Assembly (NCBI GenBank): GCA_002305545.1
Contig: DBRG01000013.1
Span: 1-64,000 of the forward strand
Source: Bacteroidales bacterium UBA1374
GTDB taxonomy: Bacteria; Bacteroidota; Bacteroidia; Bacteroidales; UBA932
DNA: 64,000 nt
Direction of reading: 5' to 3'
Positions 20,370 to 28,155 of this stretch are shown piece after piece (position 1 is the first letter of the stretch; every line of letters begins with the position of its first letter). Below the pieces are notes generated by a model. It was not told where the DNA came from, did not search any database, and was given only the letters and a program-made list of their open reading frames with translations. Made by a program: the position numbers and the translations under genes.

Positions 20370-20628
20370 TTATTTTTTCAAATAAGGCATCAATCCTGTT
20401 CAGAAAATCTTCTTTTAGCGCCTTGATATGGGGTTTTGCCGGTTTTTCGTGAATTTTGTTCAGACGGTCAAACATTTCATCCCTCAGGGCTATGGCCTGG
20501 TTGATCACCTCCACAGCTTCGGCTTCTTTCTTGTCCGGATTGACATAAATGAAAGTACAGCAATCCGAGATTACCTCGTCAATCAGATAGTCAAAGTCTT
20601 TTTTTAATGTTCTTAAATTTTCAGGCAT
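20353..20628 (-). CDS. small hypothetical protein upstream of metH
   Basis: This is a 91-residue, highly charged and probably all-helical cytoplasmic protein without signal peptide or membrane segment. Two similar stretches, LKKDFDYLIDEVI near the start and LKEDFLNRIDALF near the end, suggest a short helical hairpin or internal duplication. A Cys pair (DCC near residue 23) is present. I do not recognise the family. It overlaps the metH GTG start by 17 bases and begins 20 bases after the epimerase stop, so it is probably cotranscribed with both. Any link to methionine synthesis is contextual only. Confidence 0.72.
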   Translation of the reverse strand: MPENLRTLKKDFDYLIDEVISDCCTFIYVNPDKKEAEAVEVINQAIALRDEMFDRLNKIHEKPAKPHIKALKEDFLNRIDALFEKISELAK

Positions 20629-20648
20629 ACACTTTTGGTATATAAATA

Positions 20649-21827
20649 TTATAAAGGTTCAACGCCTATCCCGGGTTTGTCTTCCAGGGTAATGTACCCG
20701 TCTACCACTTTCATCCCGGTAAATATATCGTTGGCTATCAGCCAGTTTCCATCCAAATCTGCCCATTCCAGCTGACTAGCAAACTGGGCCGCTGCCGATA
20801 TGGCCACCGATGTTTCTGTCATGCAACCCATCATGATGCGCATATTGAGGGCTTTAGCAAGGGTGATCATTTCCCGGGCTTCGCGCATGCCGGTGCATTT
20901 CATCAGTTTGATATTGATCCCGTCGTAGGCACCGTACAGTTTTCGGACATCTGACAGTCGCTGGCAGGCTTCATCTGCCATAATGGGAAGGGGGCTCCGG
21001 TCACGTAGCCAGGCCGCTTCATCCAACAGAAGTTTGGGCATGGGTTGTTCAACCATTTCCACACCTCGGGCGGCCAGCCATTCTATCATGGATAGGGCAT
21101 AACCTTTCTCTTTCCATCCCTGGTTGGCATCCACCACAATGGGCAGGTTGGTCACTTCCCGGATGGTGTTGATCATGGTTTTATCGTTTTCCCCGGTATT
21201 GCCGAGTTTTACCTTAATCAGGTTGTAATCAAGGGTTTCCAGCGTCTTTTTGCGTACCTCTTCCCTGTCAATGCTTCCATCAGGCGCATAGGCCAGTCCC
21301 ACCGTAACGCAGGTGCTGGGAAGGTTCTTGTTGCTCCATCCCCAGATCTTCCACCAGGGCTGTCCCATAAGTTTTCCGCACAAATCGTGCAGGGCAATGT
21401 CCACGGCACACTTGGCGGCGGTATTGTTGGTTGTTATATTGTCCACATAGGTCAGTATCTCTTCCATCTGGAAGGGGGAACTGAAACGGCTCAGGTCAAC
21501 GCGTCTCAGAAAATCCATTACAGAAGCCGAACTTTCTCCCAGGTAGGGCGGCATCGAGGCTTCTCCGTATCCCACATGACCCTGGTATGAAATCCTGGTC
21601 AGCACGATCGGCGTGGTGGAACGTGAAGATCCCGAAATGGTAAAGACATGCTTCATCCTGGCCTCAAAAGGTTCAAAAGTGAGCACCATCTTTTCTGACG
21701 ATGATGCCTTCTGTGACTGGCCTGTCTTTTTAGTTCCCGAGGCAAACAGTTTTGCCGGATTGGCAAGGGCCGCCGCCGCCGCCATTGCCATGGATGTTTT
21801 CAGAAAATCGCGCCTTGTAGCATTCAT
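20649..21827 (-). CDS. exported enolase-superfamily enzyme, probable L-Ala-D/L-Glu (dipeptide) epimerase
   Basis: This 392-residue protein starts with a twin-arginine signal (TRRDFLKT, then an Ala-rich hydrophobic stretch to about residue 30), so it is exported folded. The enolase-superfamily barrel shows the KVKLG lysine pair region, VVDANQGW and EQPMP and MADEAC (three metal-binding acidic residues) and NIKLMKCTG (second catalytic Lys). The DLDGNWLIANDIF segment resembles the specificity loop of dipeptide epimerases. These convert L-Ala-D-Glu from peptidoglycan into L-Ala-L-Glu. It follows an NlpC/P60 peptidase by 23 bases, the same pairing as the ykfB-ykfC type of muropeptide use. Location outside the cytoplasm is unusual for this step but seen in the signal. 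Confidence 0.85.
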   Translation of the reverse strand: MNATRRDFLKTSMAMAAAAALANPAKLFASGTKKTGQSQKASSSEKMVLTFEPFEARMKHVFTISGSSRSTTPIVLTRISYQGHVGYGEASMPPYLGESSASVMDFLRRVDLSRFSSPFQMEEILTYVDNITTNNTAAKCAVDIALHDLCGKLMGQPWWKIWGWSNKNLPSTCVTVGLAYAPDGSIDREEVRKKTLETLDYNLIKVKLGNTGENDKTMINTIREVTNLPIVVDANQGWKEKGYALSMIEWLAARGVEMVEQPMPKLLLDEAAWLRDRSPLPIMADEACQRLSDVRKLYGAYDGINIKLMKCTGMREAREMITLAKALNMRIMMGCMTETSVAISAAAQFASQLEWADLDGNWLIANDIFTGMKVVDGYITLEDKPGIGVEPL

Positions 21828-21850
21828 GGTATTCTAATGTTTATGGTATA

Positions 21851-23062
21851 CTATTGACCGGAAATCCCGTACCAGGGATGCTCCCTTACAGAAACAACAT
21901 GGGTGCCGTCATCAATGTGATTCAGGATCCTGACTGCCCTGAGCAACCGGTTGGACCCTTCGTAAAAAATATCACTGGCCGGGTCCAGGGAATTGATCCT
22001 GACCCTTCCGGCCGAATGGATGAAACGACTGTCTCCAATATATATGCCAACATGGGTAATGCTTTCCTTCTTGTCTTCGCTGGCTTTCCGTCCAAAAAAT
22101 ATCAAATCACCCATGGTCAGGTTCTGCCATCCCTGGGTTATGTCTACCGGTTCACCCATGCGGGCCTGCTGGGAAGCATCTCTTAACAACACAATCCCAT
22201 TCAGGTAGAAGGCGGTTTTTACAAGACCGCTGCAATCCATGGCTTTAACAGAAGTGCCGGCCCACAGGTATGGGAAACCAACAAACTGCATGGCCGTTGC
22301 AATGATATCCTCGGGCAGGGGATTCCCTGCCTGTGCCCACGCCTGGAAGGGTTCCGCATCAAAGCGCGGGAGGTATGCCTGTTTCCCATCAGGCAGGCGG
22401 ACCTTGTAAAATAAAGGCGTCTGTCCTTCCAGTTCTACGATATTGCCCCATACACCGTCTGAAACTACGGGCGCTCCCGGGAGGGGTTGTTCCCTGAACA
22501 AAGTATAGTGTTTGTTAACTATAATTTTGGGTGCTTTCATCCATTTTCCGTATGTAGCCTCATCCATTTCCTGCAAGCTTGAGGAAGTAACCCAGGCAAT
22601 ATAGCCTTCCGGTGTTCTGACCCGGGTCCAGCTCCCTTTTTTGTCCAATATCCGCAGGGGCATTCCCATAACCGTCTGGGTGGCCAGTTCTGCTGAATAT
22701 TTCGGTTCATACCTCAGGTTTGCTACCGACAGGCAAGTAATACCGTAAATGGCACCTTCCAGAGTGCTATCCGGCAATACCAAAAGACTGTCAACCAGTT
22801 CTATCCCCTGTGATGCAGCAGCTGCAGTCAGGGCCGGTGCCACACCGGATTCGGTGGTGGAACCTTTCATTACAAAGGCCCGTGAACCCTTCAATTGTTC
22901 AAAGGTGACCTCATAAACATTATCGCGCCTGTCAGGGGCGAAAGCCGTTTTCACATTTTCGGAAATTATGGCAAGTTTTTCCAGAGTCCGGGCTTTCGTG
23001 CATCCGGCCAGCAGGGCTAGTGCGGCTAATAATGCCGGCAGAAAATTGAATTGCTTTTTCAT
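21851..23062 (-). CDS. NlpC/P60 lipoprotein peptidase with SH3 domains (muropeptide endopeptidase)
   Basis: This 403-residue protein begins with a lipoprotein signal (LALLAGC, Cys near 21). Two bacterial SH3-like regions occupy roughly residues 115-245, followed by an NlpC/P60 catalytic domain: C277 in MDCSG, His in THVGIYIG near 341 and the polar third residue His in FIHSAG near 353. The layout matches gamma-D-glutamyl-L-diamino acid endopeptidases such as YkfC, which release L-Ala-D-Glu from wall peptides. The following gene is a dipeptide epimerase, the next step. The start lies six bases behind a TAAATTTG element, predicting a very short or absent leader. Confidence 0.87.
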   Translation of the reverse strand: MKKQFNFLPALLAALALLAGCTKARTLEKLAIISENVKTAFAPDRRDNVYEVTFEQLKGSRAFVMKGSTTESGVAPALTAAAASQGIELVDSLLVLPDSTLEGAIYGITCLSVANLRYEPKYSAELATQTVMGMPLRILDKKGSWTRVRTPEGYIAWVTSSSLQEMDEATYGKWMKAPKIIVNKHYTLFREQPLPGAPVVSDGVWGNIVELEGQTPLFYKVRLPDGKQAYLPRFDAEPFQAWAQAGNPLPEDIIATAMQFVGFPYLWAGTSVKAMDCSGLVKTAFYLNGIVLLRDASQQARMGEPVDITQGWQNLTMGDLIFFGRKASEDKKESITHVGIYIGDSRFIHSAGRVRINSLDPASDIFYEGSNRLLRAVRILNHIDDGTHVVSVREHPWYGISGQ

Positions 23063-23068
23063 ATCCTA

Positions 23069-23076
23069 CAAATTTA
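23069..23076 (-). promoter_or_regulatory. -7 element of the NlpC/P60-epimerase operon
   Basis: TAAATTTG on the minus strand matches the consensus and ends six bases before the ATG at 23062. At the expected -33 distance lies CTTG, one base off TTTG. Confidence 0.5.
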
Positions 23077-23085
23077 CGGCAAATC

Positions 23086-23117
23086 TTTGATTTGACAAGA
23101 CATACTTTTTACCTTTG
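23086..23117 (+). promoter_or_regulatory. promoter of the radical SAM gene
   Basis: TTTG (23086-23089), a 20-base spacer and TACCTTTG (23110-23117) form a good Bacteroidota promoter. The -7 element ends four bases before the ATG at 23122, so the mRNA is predicted to be leaderless. Confidence 0.6.
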
Positions 23118-23121
23118 CATT

Positions 23122-24111
23122 ATGCGGCGCTACAAGTCATTTACGGGGTATTTCATTGACAAATACGGCACGCGCCTTCAGAAGGTGGTCGTTGATGCCG
23201 GCTTTTCCTGTCCCAACCGCGACGGGACAGCCGGAACAGGCGGGTGTACCTATTGCGATAACCGGGCATTCCATCCCGGCTACAGCACCCCGGATAAAAG
23301 TCTTACCCTGCAGATAGACGAAGGCATTGAATTCCATCGTGTCCGTTACCGTAAAGCCGGAGGCTACCTTGCTTATTTCCAGCCTTATTCCAACACCCAT
23401 GCCCCACTTGAGGACCTTCGCAGGATATACAGGCCCGCCCTGGAAGACCTGCGCATCAGCGGGATTGTGGTGGCCACCCGTCCCGATTGCATGGACGACC
23501 GGAAGCTGGAATATTTCAGGGAGTTGTCACAGGAAAAGATCGTCATGCTGGAATACGGGGTGGAATCATGCTATAACAGGACCCTGCAGCGCATCAACCG
23601 GTGCCATACCTGGGAACAATCTGTCGCGGCTATCCGTGACACCGCTGCCCTGAACCTACATACCGGGGTTCACATGATCTTCGGATTGCCCGGGGAGAGC
23701 CGGGAAGAGATGCTTGCCGAGGCGGCCCTTCTGAATGAACTGCCCGTTACCAGCCTCAAACTCCACCAGCTGCAGATTGTAAAAGGGACACCCATGGAAA
23801 AGGAGTTTGCCCAAAAGCCCGGAGATTTTGTCACTTTTTCCCTTGATCAGTACCTGGACTTTATTATCGATTTCCTGGAACGGCTGCGACCGGACATATT
23901 CATTGAAAGGGTGGCCGGAGAAGTGCCGCCCCGGTTTGTACACTCTAATCCCTGGGGTTTGATCCGCAATGTGGAAATCCTGCGCCTGCTTGAAAAAAGG
24001 CTGGAAGAACGCGAAACTTTCCAGGGGGCCCTTTATGTCAATCCCAAAGAACATGCAACTGACGGCAATCCTCCACAACCTGAAGGTGTGAACGAAACAG
24101 TTCCGTCATGA
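23122..24111 (+). CDS. TIGR01212-type radical SAM protein (YhcC family)
   Basis: This 329-residue protein binds a 4Fe-4S cluster through a widened Cys motif, CPNRDGTAGTGGCTYC (residues 30-45), typical of this subfamily. YhcC-type proteins resemble Elp3 without the acetyltransferase domain; their substrate is not established. The ATG at 23122 was chosen over 23092 because it begins MRRYKSFTGYFIDKYG as homologs do and stands directly behind a strong promoter. It is divergent from the NlpC gene and its 3' end overlaps the LOG-family gene by 74 bases, the longest convergent overlap here. Confidence 0.88.
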   Translation: MRRYKSFTGYFIDKYGTRLQKVVVDAGFSCPNRDGTAGTGGCTYCDNRAFHPGYSTPDKSLTLQIDEGIEFHRVRYRKAGGYLAYFQPYSNTHAPLEDLRRIYRPALEDLRISGIVVATRPDCMDDRKLEYFRELSQEKIVMLEYGVESCYNRTLQRINRCHTWEQSVAAIRDTAALNLHTGVHMIFGLPGESREEMLAEAALLNELPVTSLKLHQLQIVKGTPMEKEFAQKPGDFVTFSLDQYLDFIIDFLERLRPDIFIERVAGEVPPRFVHSNPWGLIRNVEILRLLEKRLEERETFQGALYVNPKEHATDGNPPQPEGVNETVPS

Positions 24112-24571
24112 ATCCCAGGTTCACCATATGGTCCAGCTGGGTAAGCAACGGATCGTAAAAGCCCCCGATATTGAGTAAAACAATGGGCTTGTCAATTTTT
24201 CCCAATTGTTTGAGGACCAGGGCAGAGAACAATTCATCCATGGTTCCGTAACTGCCAGGAAAAACAACTATGGCATCGCAATCTTCAATAAGCTTCTTCT
24301 TTCGTTCCTCCAAAGTTGACACCAGTATCATCCTGGTAAGCTGAGTGTGGGCTATGCGTTTTTCCTCTATTAGCGAAGGCATCACACCCTCCACGCTGCC
24401 ACCCCTCTTCAGCACGCTGTTGGCCAGGATGTCCATGAGTCCGATATTTGTTCCCCCGTAAACCAGTTCAACTCCTTTTTCAGCCAGAATGGATCCCAGG
24501 AGTTCTGCCTGTTCTGTTATACGCGGGTCATTCCCGGTATGGGATCCGCAGAAAACACTAATCCTTTGCAT
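24038..24571 (-). CDS. LOG-family Rossmann protein (TIGR00730)
   Basis: This 177-residue cytoplasmic protein resembles the LOG family, whose members hydrolyse nucleoside 5'-monophosphates such as cytokinin ribotides to base and ribose phosphate. The two signature motifs are present but altered: LVYGGTNIGLMDIL near residue 39 (usual GGGxxGLMG) and FPGSYGTMDELF near 105 (usual PGGxGTxxE), with Ser for the second Gly; the Thr and terminal Glu are kept. Activity is therefore likely but substrate unknown. It starts within the DAACS transporter stop region (14-base overlap), so the two form an operon. The 3' end overlaps the radical SAM gene by 74 bases. Confidence 0.82.
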   Translation of the reverse strand: MQRISVFCGSHTGNDPRITEQAELLGSILAEKGVELVYGGTNIGLMDILANSVLKRGGSVEGVMPSLIEEKRIAHTQLTRMILVSTLEERKKKLIEDCDAIVVFPGSYGTMDELFSALVLKQLGKIDKPIVLLNIGGFYDPLLTQLDHMVNLGFMTELFRSHLQVVEDCRQLHVLWD

Positions 24572-25745
24572 AAATCTTATTGACTATGACGGCAATCGCC
24601 CCGTCACCGGTTACATTGCATGCCGTACCAAAACTATCCATGGCAATATACAGGGAGATCATCAGTCCAATGGCCTCAGGATTGAACCCCAGGATGGACT
24701 GAAGTACTCCAATGGCAGCCATGATGGCTCCGCCGGGAACACCAGGCGCAGCAACCATGGTAATAGCCAGCAGGAAAATGAATCCCACAAAAACAGCCGG
24801 ATCAACAGGAATGTTCATCATGATCATAACGGCCAGGGCACAAGCCGTGATTTTGAGCATGCTCCCCGACAGGTGGACCGTTGCACATAGCGGGATGACC
24901 GATCCGGCTATACGCGGATCTATGCCTAAACTGATGGCCTGGCGCAATGTGACCGGGATGGTTGCTGCAGAGGACTGCGTTCCCAGCGCTGTCACGTAGG
25001 CAGTAAGCATGGTACGCAACATCGTAAAAGGATTCCTTCTGGCAACCAGGCCGGCAATCGAAAATTGAAAAACCAGCAGGATAACGGTCAGTATGAATAT
25101 CAATATCACAATCTTTATGAACACACCCATAACTTTGGCGACATGACCTTCAGCCGCCATTTTCATAAAAATGCCGAATACAAAGACGGGCAGCAAAGGA
25201 ACGATCACTCCGGATATGGTCTTGTTCACAATCTCCCTGAAACCCAGGAGTACCTGCATTAAGGATTCCCCGTTGCTGATAACAGTCAGTCCCAAACCAA
25301 GAATAAAGGCAAAGACCAGTGCAGGCATCACTCCAAAGAGAGGAGGAAAGTCCAGTGTAAAAAAAGGAGTCAGTGATTCACCGGCAGACAAGGCTTCTCC
25401 GGCAGGGGGTGTCATTGCCATGGCCGTATCTGCGCCACCAAGCAAAACAGGATACATCAGTCTACATGAAAAGAGAGCGAAAAAACCTGTCAGTACAGTG
25501 GACCCATAAGCCAGGGCCATAGTAGTTCCCAGCATTTTACCGGCTCCCCTTCCCAGTTCGGCAATCCCGGGGGCTATGAGACCCACAATGATGAGAGGAA
25601 CAATAAAATCAAGGAAATTGCTGAAAAGGCCATTGAATGTCAAAAATACCCGTAAGGCCCAGGTGGGAAAGAACAGTCCCGACAGAATTCCCAGTAATAT
25701 GGCTATGGCTACCCGGGCAAGTAAACCCACCTTCCATTTTTTCAT
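24558..25745 (-). CDS. dicarboxylate/amino acid:cation symporter (DAACS family)
   Basis: This 395-residue membrane protein has eight or more transmembrane segments plus the two re-entrant hairpins of the glutamate transporter fold. Visible family features are a Ser-rich hairpin, LGTQSSAATIPVTL near residue 260, and GVPGGAIMAAIG near 340. Such transporters couple Na+ or H+ to uptake of glutamate, aspartate, C4-dicarboxylates, serine or threonine; the substrate cannot be chosen from sequence alone. The ATG at 25745 sits five bases behind TATATTTG. The 3' end overlaps the LOG gene start. Confidence 0.87.
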   Translation of the reverse strand: MKKWKVGLLARVAIAILLGILSGLFFPTWALRVFLTFNGLFSNFLDFIVPLIIVGLIAPGIAELGRGAGKMLGTTMALAYGSTVLTGFFALFSCRLMYPVLLGGADTAMAMTPPAGEALSAGESLTPFFTLDFPPLFGVMPALVFAFILGLGLTVISNGESLMQVLLGFREIVNKTISGVIVPLLPVFVFGIFMKMAAEGHVAKVMGVFIKIVILIFILTVILLVFQFSIAGLVARRNPFTMLRTMLTAYVTALGTQSSAATIPVTLRQAISLGIDPRIAGSVIPLCATVHLSGSMLKITACALAVMIMMNIPVDPAVFVGFIFLLAITMVAAPGVPGGAIMAAIGVLQSILGFNPEAIGLMISLYIAMDSFGTACNVTGDGAIAVIVNKIYAKD

Positions 25746-25750
25746 GAAGA

Positions 25751-25758
25751 CAAATATA
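25751..25758 (-). promoter_or_regulatory. -7 element of the DAACS transporter gene
   Basis: TATATTTG on the minus strand matches the consensus and ends five bases before the ATG. No -33 match. Confidence 0.5.
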
Positions 25759-25780
25759 ATACATAATCACTCGTTTTCTT

Positions 25781-25788
25781 TATCTTTG
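25781..25788 (+). promoter_or_regulatory. -7 element of guaB
   Basis: TATCTTTG matches the consensus and ends 20 bases before the guaB ATG, giving a short leader of about 17 bases. No -33 TTTG at the usual distance. Confidence 0.5.
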
Positions 25789-25808
25789 CTGGATAAAAAT
25801 CTTAGGCC

Positions 25809-27278
25809 ATGAAATCTTCAGCTGATAGGATACTCTTTGAAGGGCTTACGTTTGACGACGTGCTGCTCCTTCCTGCTGCCTCTGCTGTTCTTCCACGCGA
25901 AGTGGACCTGACTACGCGTTTTTCCAGGAATATAATACTCAGTGCCCCTATCGTGTCTTCTGCCATGGATACTGTCACTGATTCGACCCTGGCCATAGCC
26001 ATTGCGCGTGAAGGCGGTCTTGGTGTGATTCACAAGAACATGACCATTGAACAACAAATGGAACATGTACGTAAAGTCAAACGTTCCGAGAGCGGGATGA
26101 TCTATGATCCCATAGTCATTGGGCCCGAAGCTTCTGTTGGTGATGCACTCCACCTGATGGCCGAGAACAGCATTGGCGGAATCCCGGTGGTTGACAAAAA
26201 GCACAAACTCATTGGCATAGTGACCAATCGCGACCTCCGTTTTGTGGATAACGACTCCACACCCATTACAGAAGTAATGACCAGAGAAAACCTGATAACC
26301 ATCCGCAACGGGGCCGACCTGGGCAGCGCCACAAAGCTGCTTAAAATATACAAGATTGAAAAGCTGCCTGTGGTAGACAAAAATTTCAAACTAATAGGAC
26401 TGCTGACATTCAGGGATATAAAAAAAATCAAAGACAATCCCAAAGCCACCAAGGACAGTAAAGGCCGGCTACGTACAGCAGCCGCAGTGGGTGTACGGGC
26501 CAATACGCTGGAACACATAGAAAAACTCTTGTCGGTAGATATTGATGCGGTTGTTATTGACACAGCACACGGTCATTCTAAAAGCGTCCTGGAAACAGTG
26601 CGTAACGTAAAAAAAGCCTTCCCAAAACTTGATATAGTAGCCGGGAATGTAGCCACATCCGCCGGAGCACTCGCCCTTGCTGAATGCGGGGCAGATGCCA
26701 TCAAGGTGGGAATTGGTCCGGGCTCCATCTGTACAACACGTGTTGTGGCCGGCGTGGGGGTTCCCCAGTTATCGGCCATCATGGGAGCCTATGAAGCGCT
26801 CAAGGACAAGGGCATCCCAATCATTGCCGATGGCGGTGTACGGTATTCCGGGGATATGGTCAAGGCCCTGGCGGCAGGAGCCGATACGGTAATGGCCGGT
26901 TCACTGTTCGCCGGAGTGGAAGAGTCTCCCGGAGAAACCATCATTCTTAATGGAAGAAAATTCAAGAGCTATCGCGGCATGGGATCTCTGGAGGCCATGC
27001 AACAGGGCTCCAAAGACCGTTATTTTCAGGACGCAGAGGAAGATGTTAAAAAACTGGTTCCCGAAGGTATTGTCGCCCAAGTTCCCTACAAGGGGACACT
27101 GAGCGAAGTCTTTTATCAGCTGGCAGGCGGGCTGCGCGCCGGGATGGGATACTGCGGGACACCAGATCTTGCTTCGCTTAAAAAAGCCGGATTCGTACGC
27201 ATCACTTCTGCCGGTGTAGTGGAAAACCACCCGCATGATGTTACCATTACCCGTGAAGCGCCCAATTATTCCAGATAA
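25809..27278 (+). CDS. guaB: inosine-5'-monophosphate dehydrogenase
   Basis: This 489-residue enzyme oxidises IMP to XMP with NAD+, the committed step to GMP. The N-terminal FEGLTFDDVLLLP motif and the PREVDLTTRF stretch are typical. Two CBS domains interrupt the barrel at about residues 95-205. The catalytic loop GPGSICTTR carries C308, and the flap and C-terminal GGLRAGMGYCG region are present. Length matches the family. It heads a plus-strand run with outer-membrane chaperone genes; the next gene starts 10 bases after its stop. Confidence 0.97.
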   Translation: MKSSADRILFEGLTFDDVLLLPAASAVLPREVDLTTRFSRNIILSAPIVSSAMDTVTDSTLAIAIAREGGLGVIHKNMTIEQQMEHVRKVKRSESGMIYDPIVIGPEASVGDALHLMAENSIGGIPVVDKKHKLIGIVTNRDLRFVDNDSTPITEVMTRENLITIRNGADLGSATKLLKIYKIEKLPVVDKNFKLIGLLTFRDIKKIKDNPKATKDSKGRLRTAAAVGVRANTLEHIEKLLSVDIDAVVIDTAHGHSKSVLETVRNVKKAFPKLDIVAGNVATSAGALALAECGADAIKVGIGPGSICTTRVVAGVGVPQLSAIMGAYEALKDKGIPIIADGGVRYSGDMVKALAAGADTVMAGSLFAGVEESPGETIILNGRKFKSYRGMGSLEAMQQGSKDRYFQDAEEDVKKLVPEGIVAQVPYKGTLSEVFYQLAGGLRAGMGYCGTPDLASLKKAGFVRITSAGVVENHPHDVTITREAPNYSR

Positions 27279-27288
27279 AAAACCTGCC

Positions 27289-28155
27289 ATGAAAAAGTGG
27301 ATCCTCATCCTTTTTTGTCTGACAACATTGGTTTCCTGCCATCAATTAAGGCGGTGGTTCGGGAACGAACCGGAACGTGTAGCCCAGATCGGCAAGGAGA
27401 TACTCTACAAAAACCAGGTAGAGGGATTGTTGAAAAACGCCCCCTCCGCTGATGACTCCATGAACCTGGTCAATCACTATATTGACCTTTGGGCAATAGA
27501 CAACCTGCTGTTAAAAAAAGCCGAGGTTGAACTCACCAAAGAAGAAAAAGACGTGGACCAGGAATTGGCCGACTACCGTAAATCACTGCTGGTCTTCAGG
27601 TACCAGAAAAAATATGTGGAAGAACGCATAGACACACTCATTGAAGAAGAAGAGATCCTTTCCTATTACAATAACAACCAGGAGCATTTCCTGCTGGATT
27701 CCCCGCTCTTCAAACTCCGCCTGATCAAAATGCGCCTCCACTCGCCTTACCTGCCCATGGTCCGCAACATTTACCGCTCCAATACAATAGAGGACCAGGC
27801 ACAATTGAAACTGTTGTGTGAAAGCTCGGCCGAGATCTATACCGATTATGATGGCAAATGGCTCTCGGAGCAGGAATTGGCACAGGATTTGCCGGTTGGA
27901 AGCATGGAGCGGATACATGCGTTAATAAAAGACGGATACATAGATACGCGCGACAGCCTGTATGCCTACCTTGTACGGGTAGACGGTTTTGTTCCGGCCC
28001 GCGAACCTGCTCCCATAGAACAGACAGAAGCAGGGATACGCCAGATCATTGTTAGCAAAAGAAAACAACAATTGCTGAAAGACCTGGAAACTGAAGTGTT
28101 GAAAGAAGGCTGGAACAAACAAATGATAAAAATCTACAGAAAAGATGAAGATTAA
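27289..28155 (+). CDS. periplasmic lipoprotein, SurA-N-terminal/peptidyl-prolyl isomerase-like
   Basis: This 288-residue protein starts with a lipoprotein signal (TTLVSC, Cys near 16). The body is acidic and helical, with a region around residues 32-120 resembling the chaperone part of SurA-type isomerases, followed by a stretch where a parvulin domain would be but without a clear signature. I infer a periplasmic chaperone for outer-membrane proteins, based mostly on position between guaB and the surA-like gene. The ATG at 27289 was chosen because it starts the signal peptide; the longer frame from 27235 lies in guaB. The 3' end overlaps the next gene by 11 bases. Confidence 0.65.
   Translation: MKKWILILFCLTTLVSCHQLRRWFGNEPERVAQIGKEILYKNQVEGLLKNAPSADDSMNLVNHYIDLWAIDNLLLKKAEVELTKEEKDVDQELADYRKSLLVFRYQKKYVEERIDTLIEEEEILSYYNNNQEHFLLDSPLFKLRLIKMRLHSPYLPMVRNIYRSNTIEDQAQLKLLCESSAEIYTDYDGKWLSEQELAQDLPVGSMERIHALIKDGYIDTRDSLYAYLVRVDGFVPAREPAPIEQTEAGIRQIIVSKRKQQLLKDLETEVLKEGWNKQMIKIYRKDED

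Noticed and set aside
16821..20640. Cobalamin riboswitch upstream of metH
   Set aside because: metH overlaps the gene before it, and the 20-base gap before that small gene is too short for a riboswitch.
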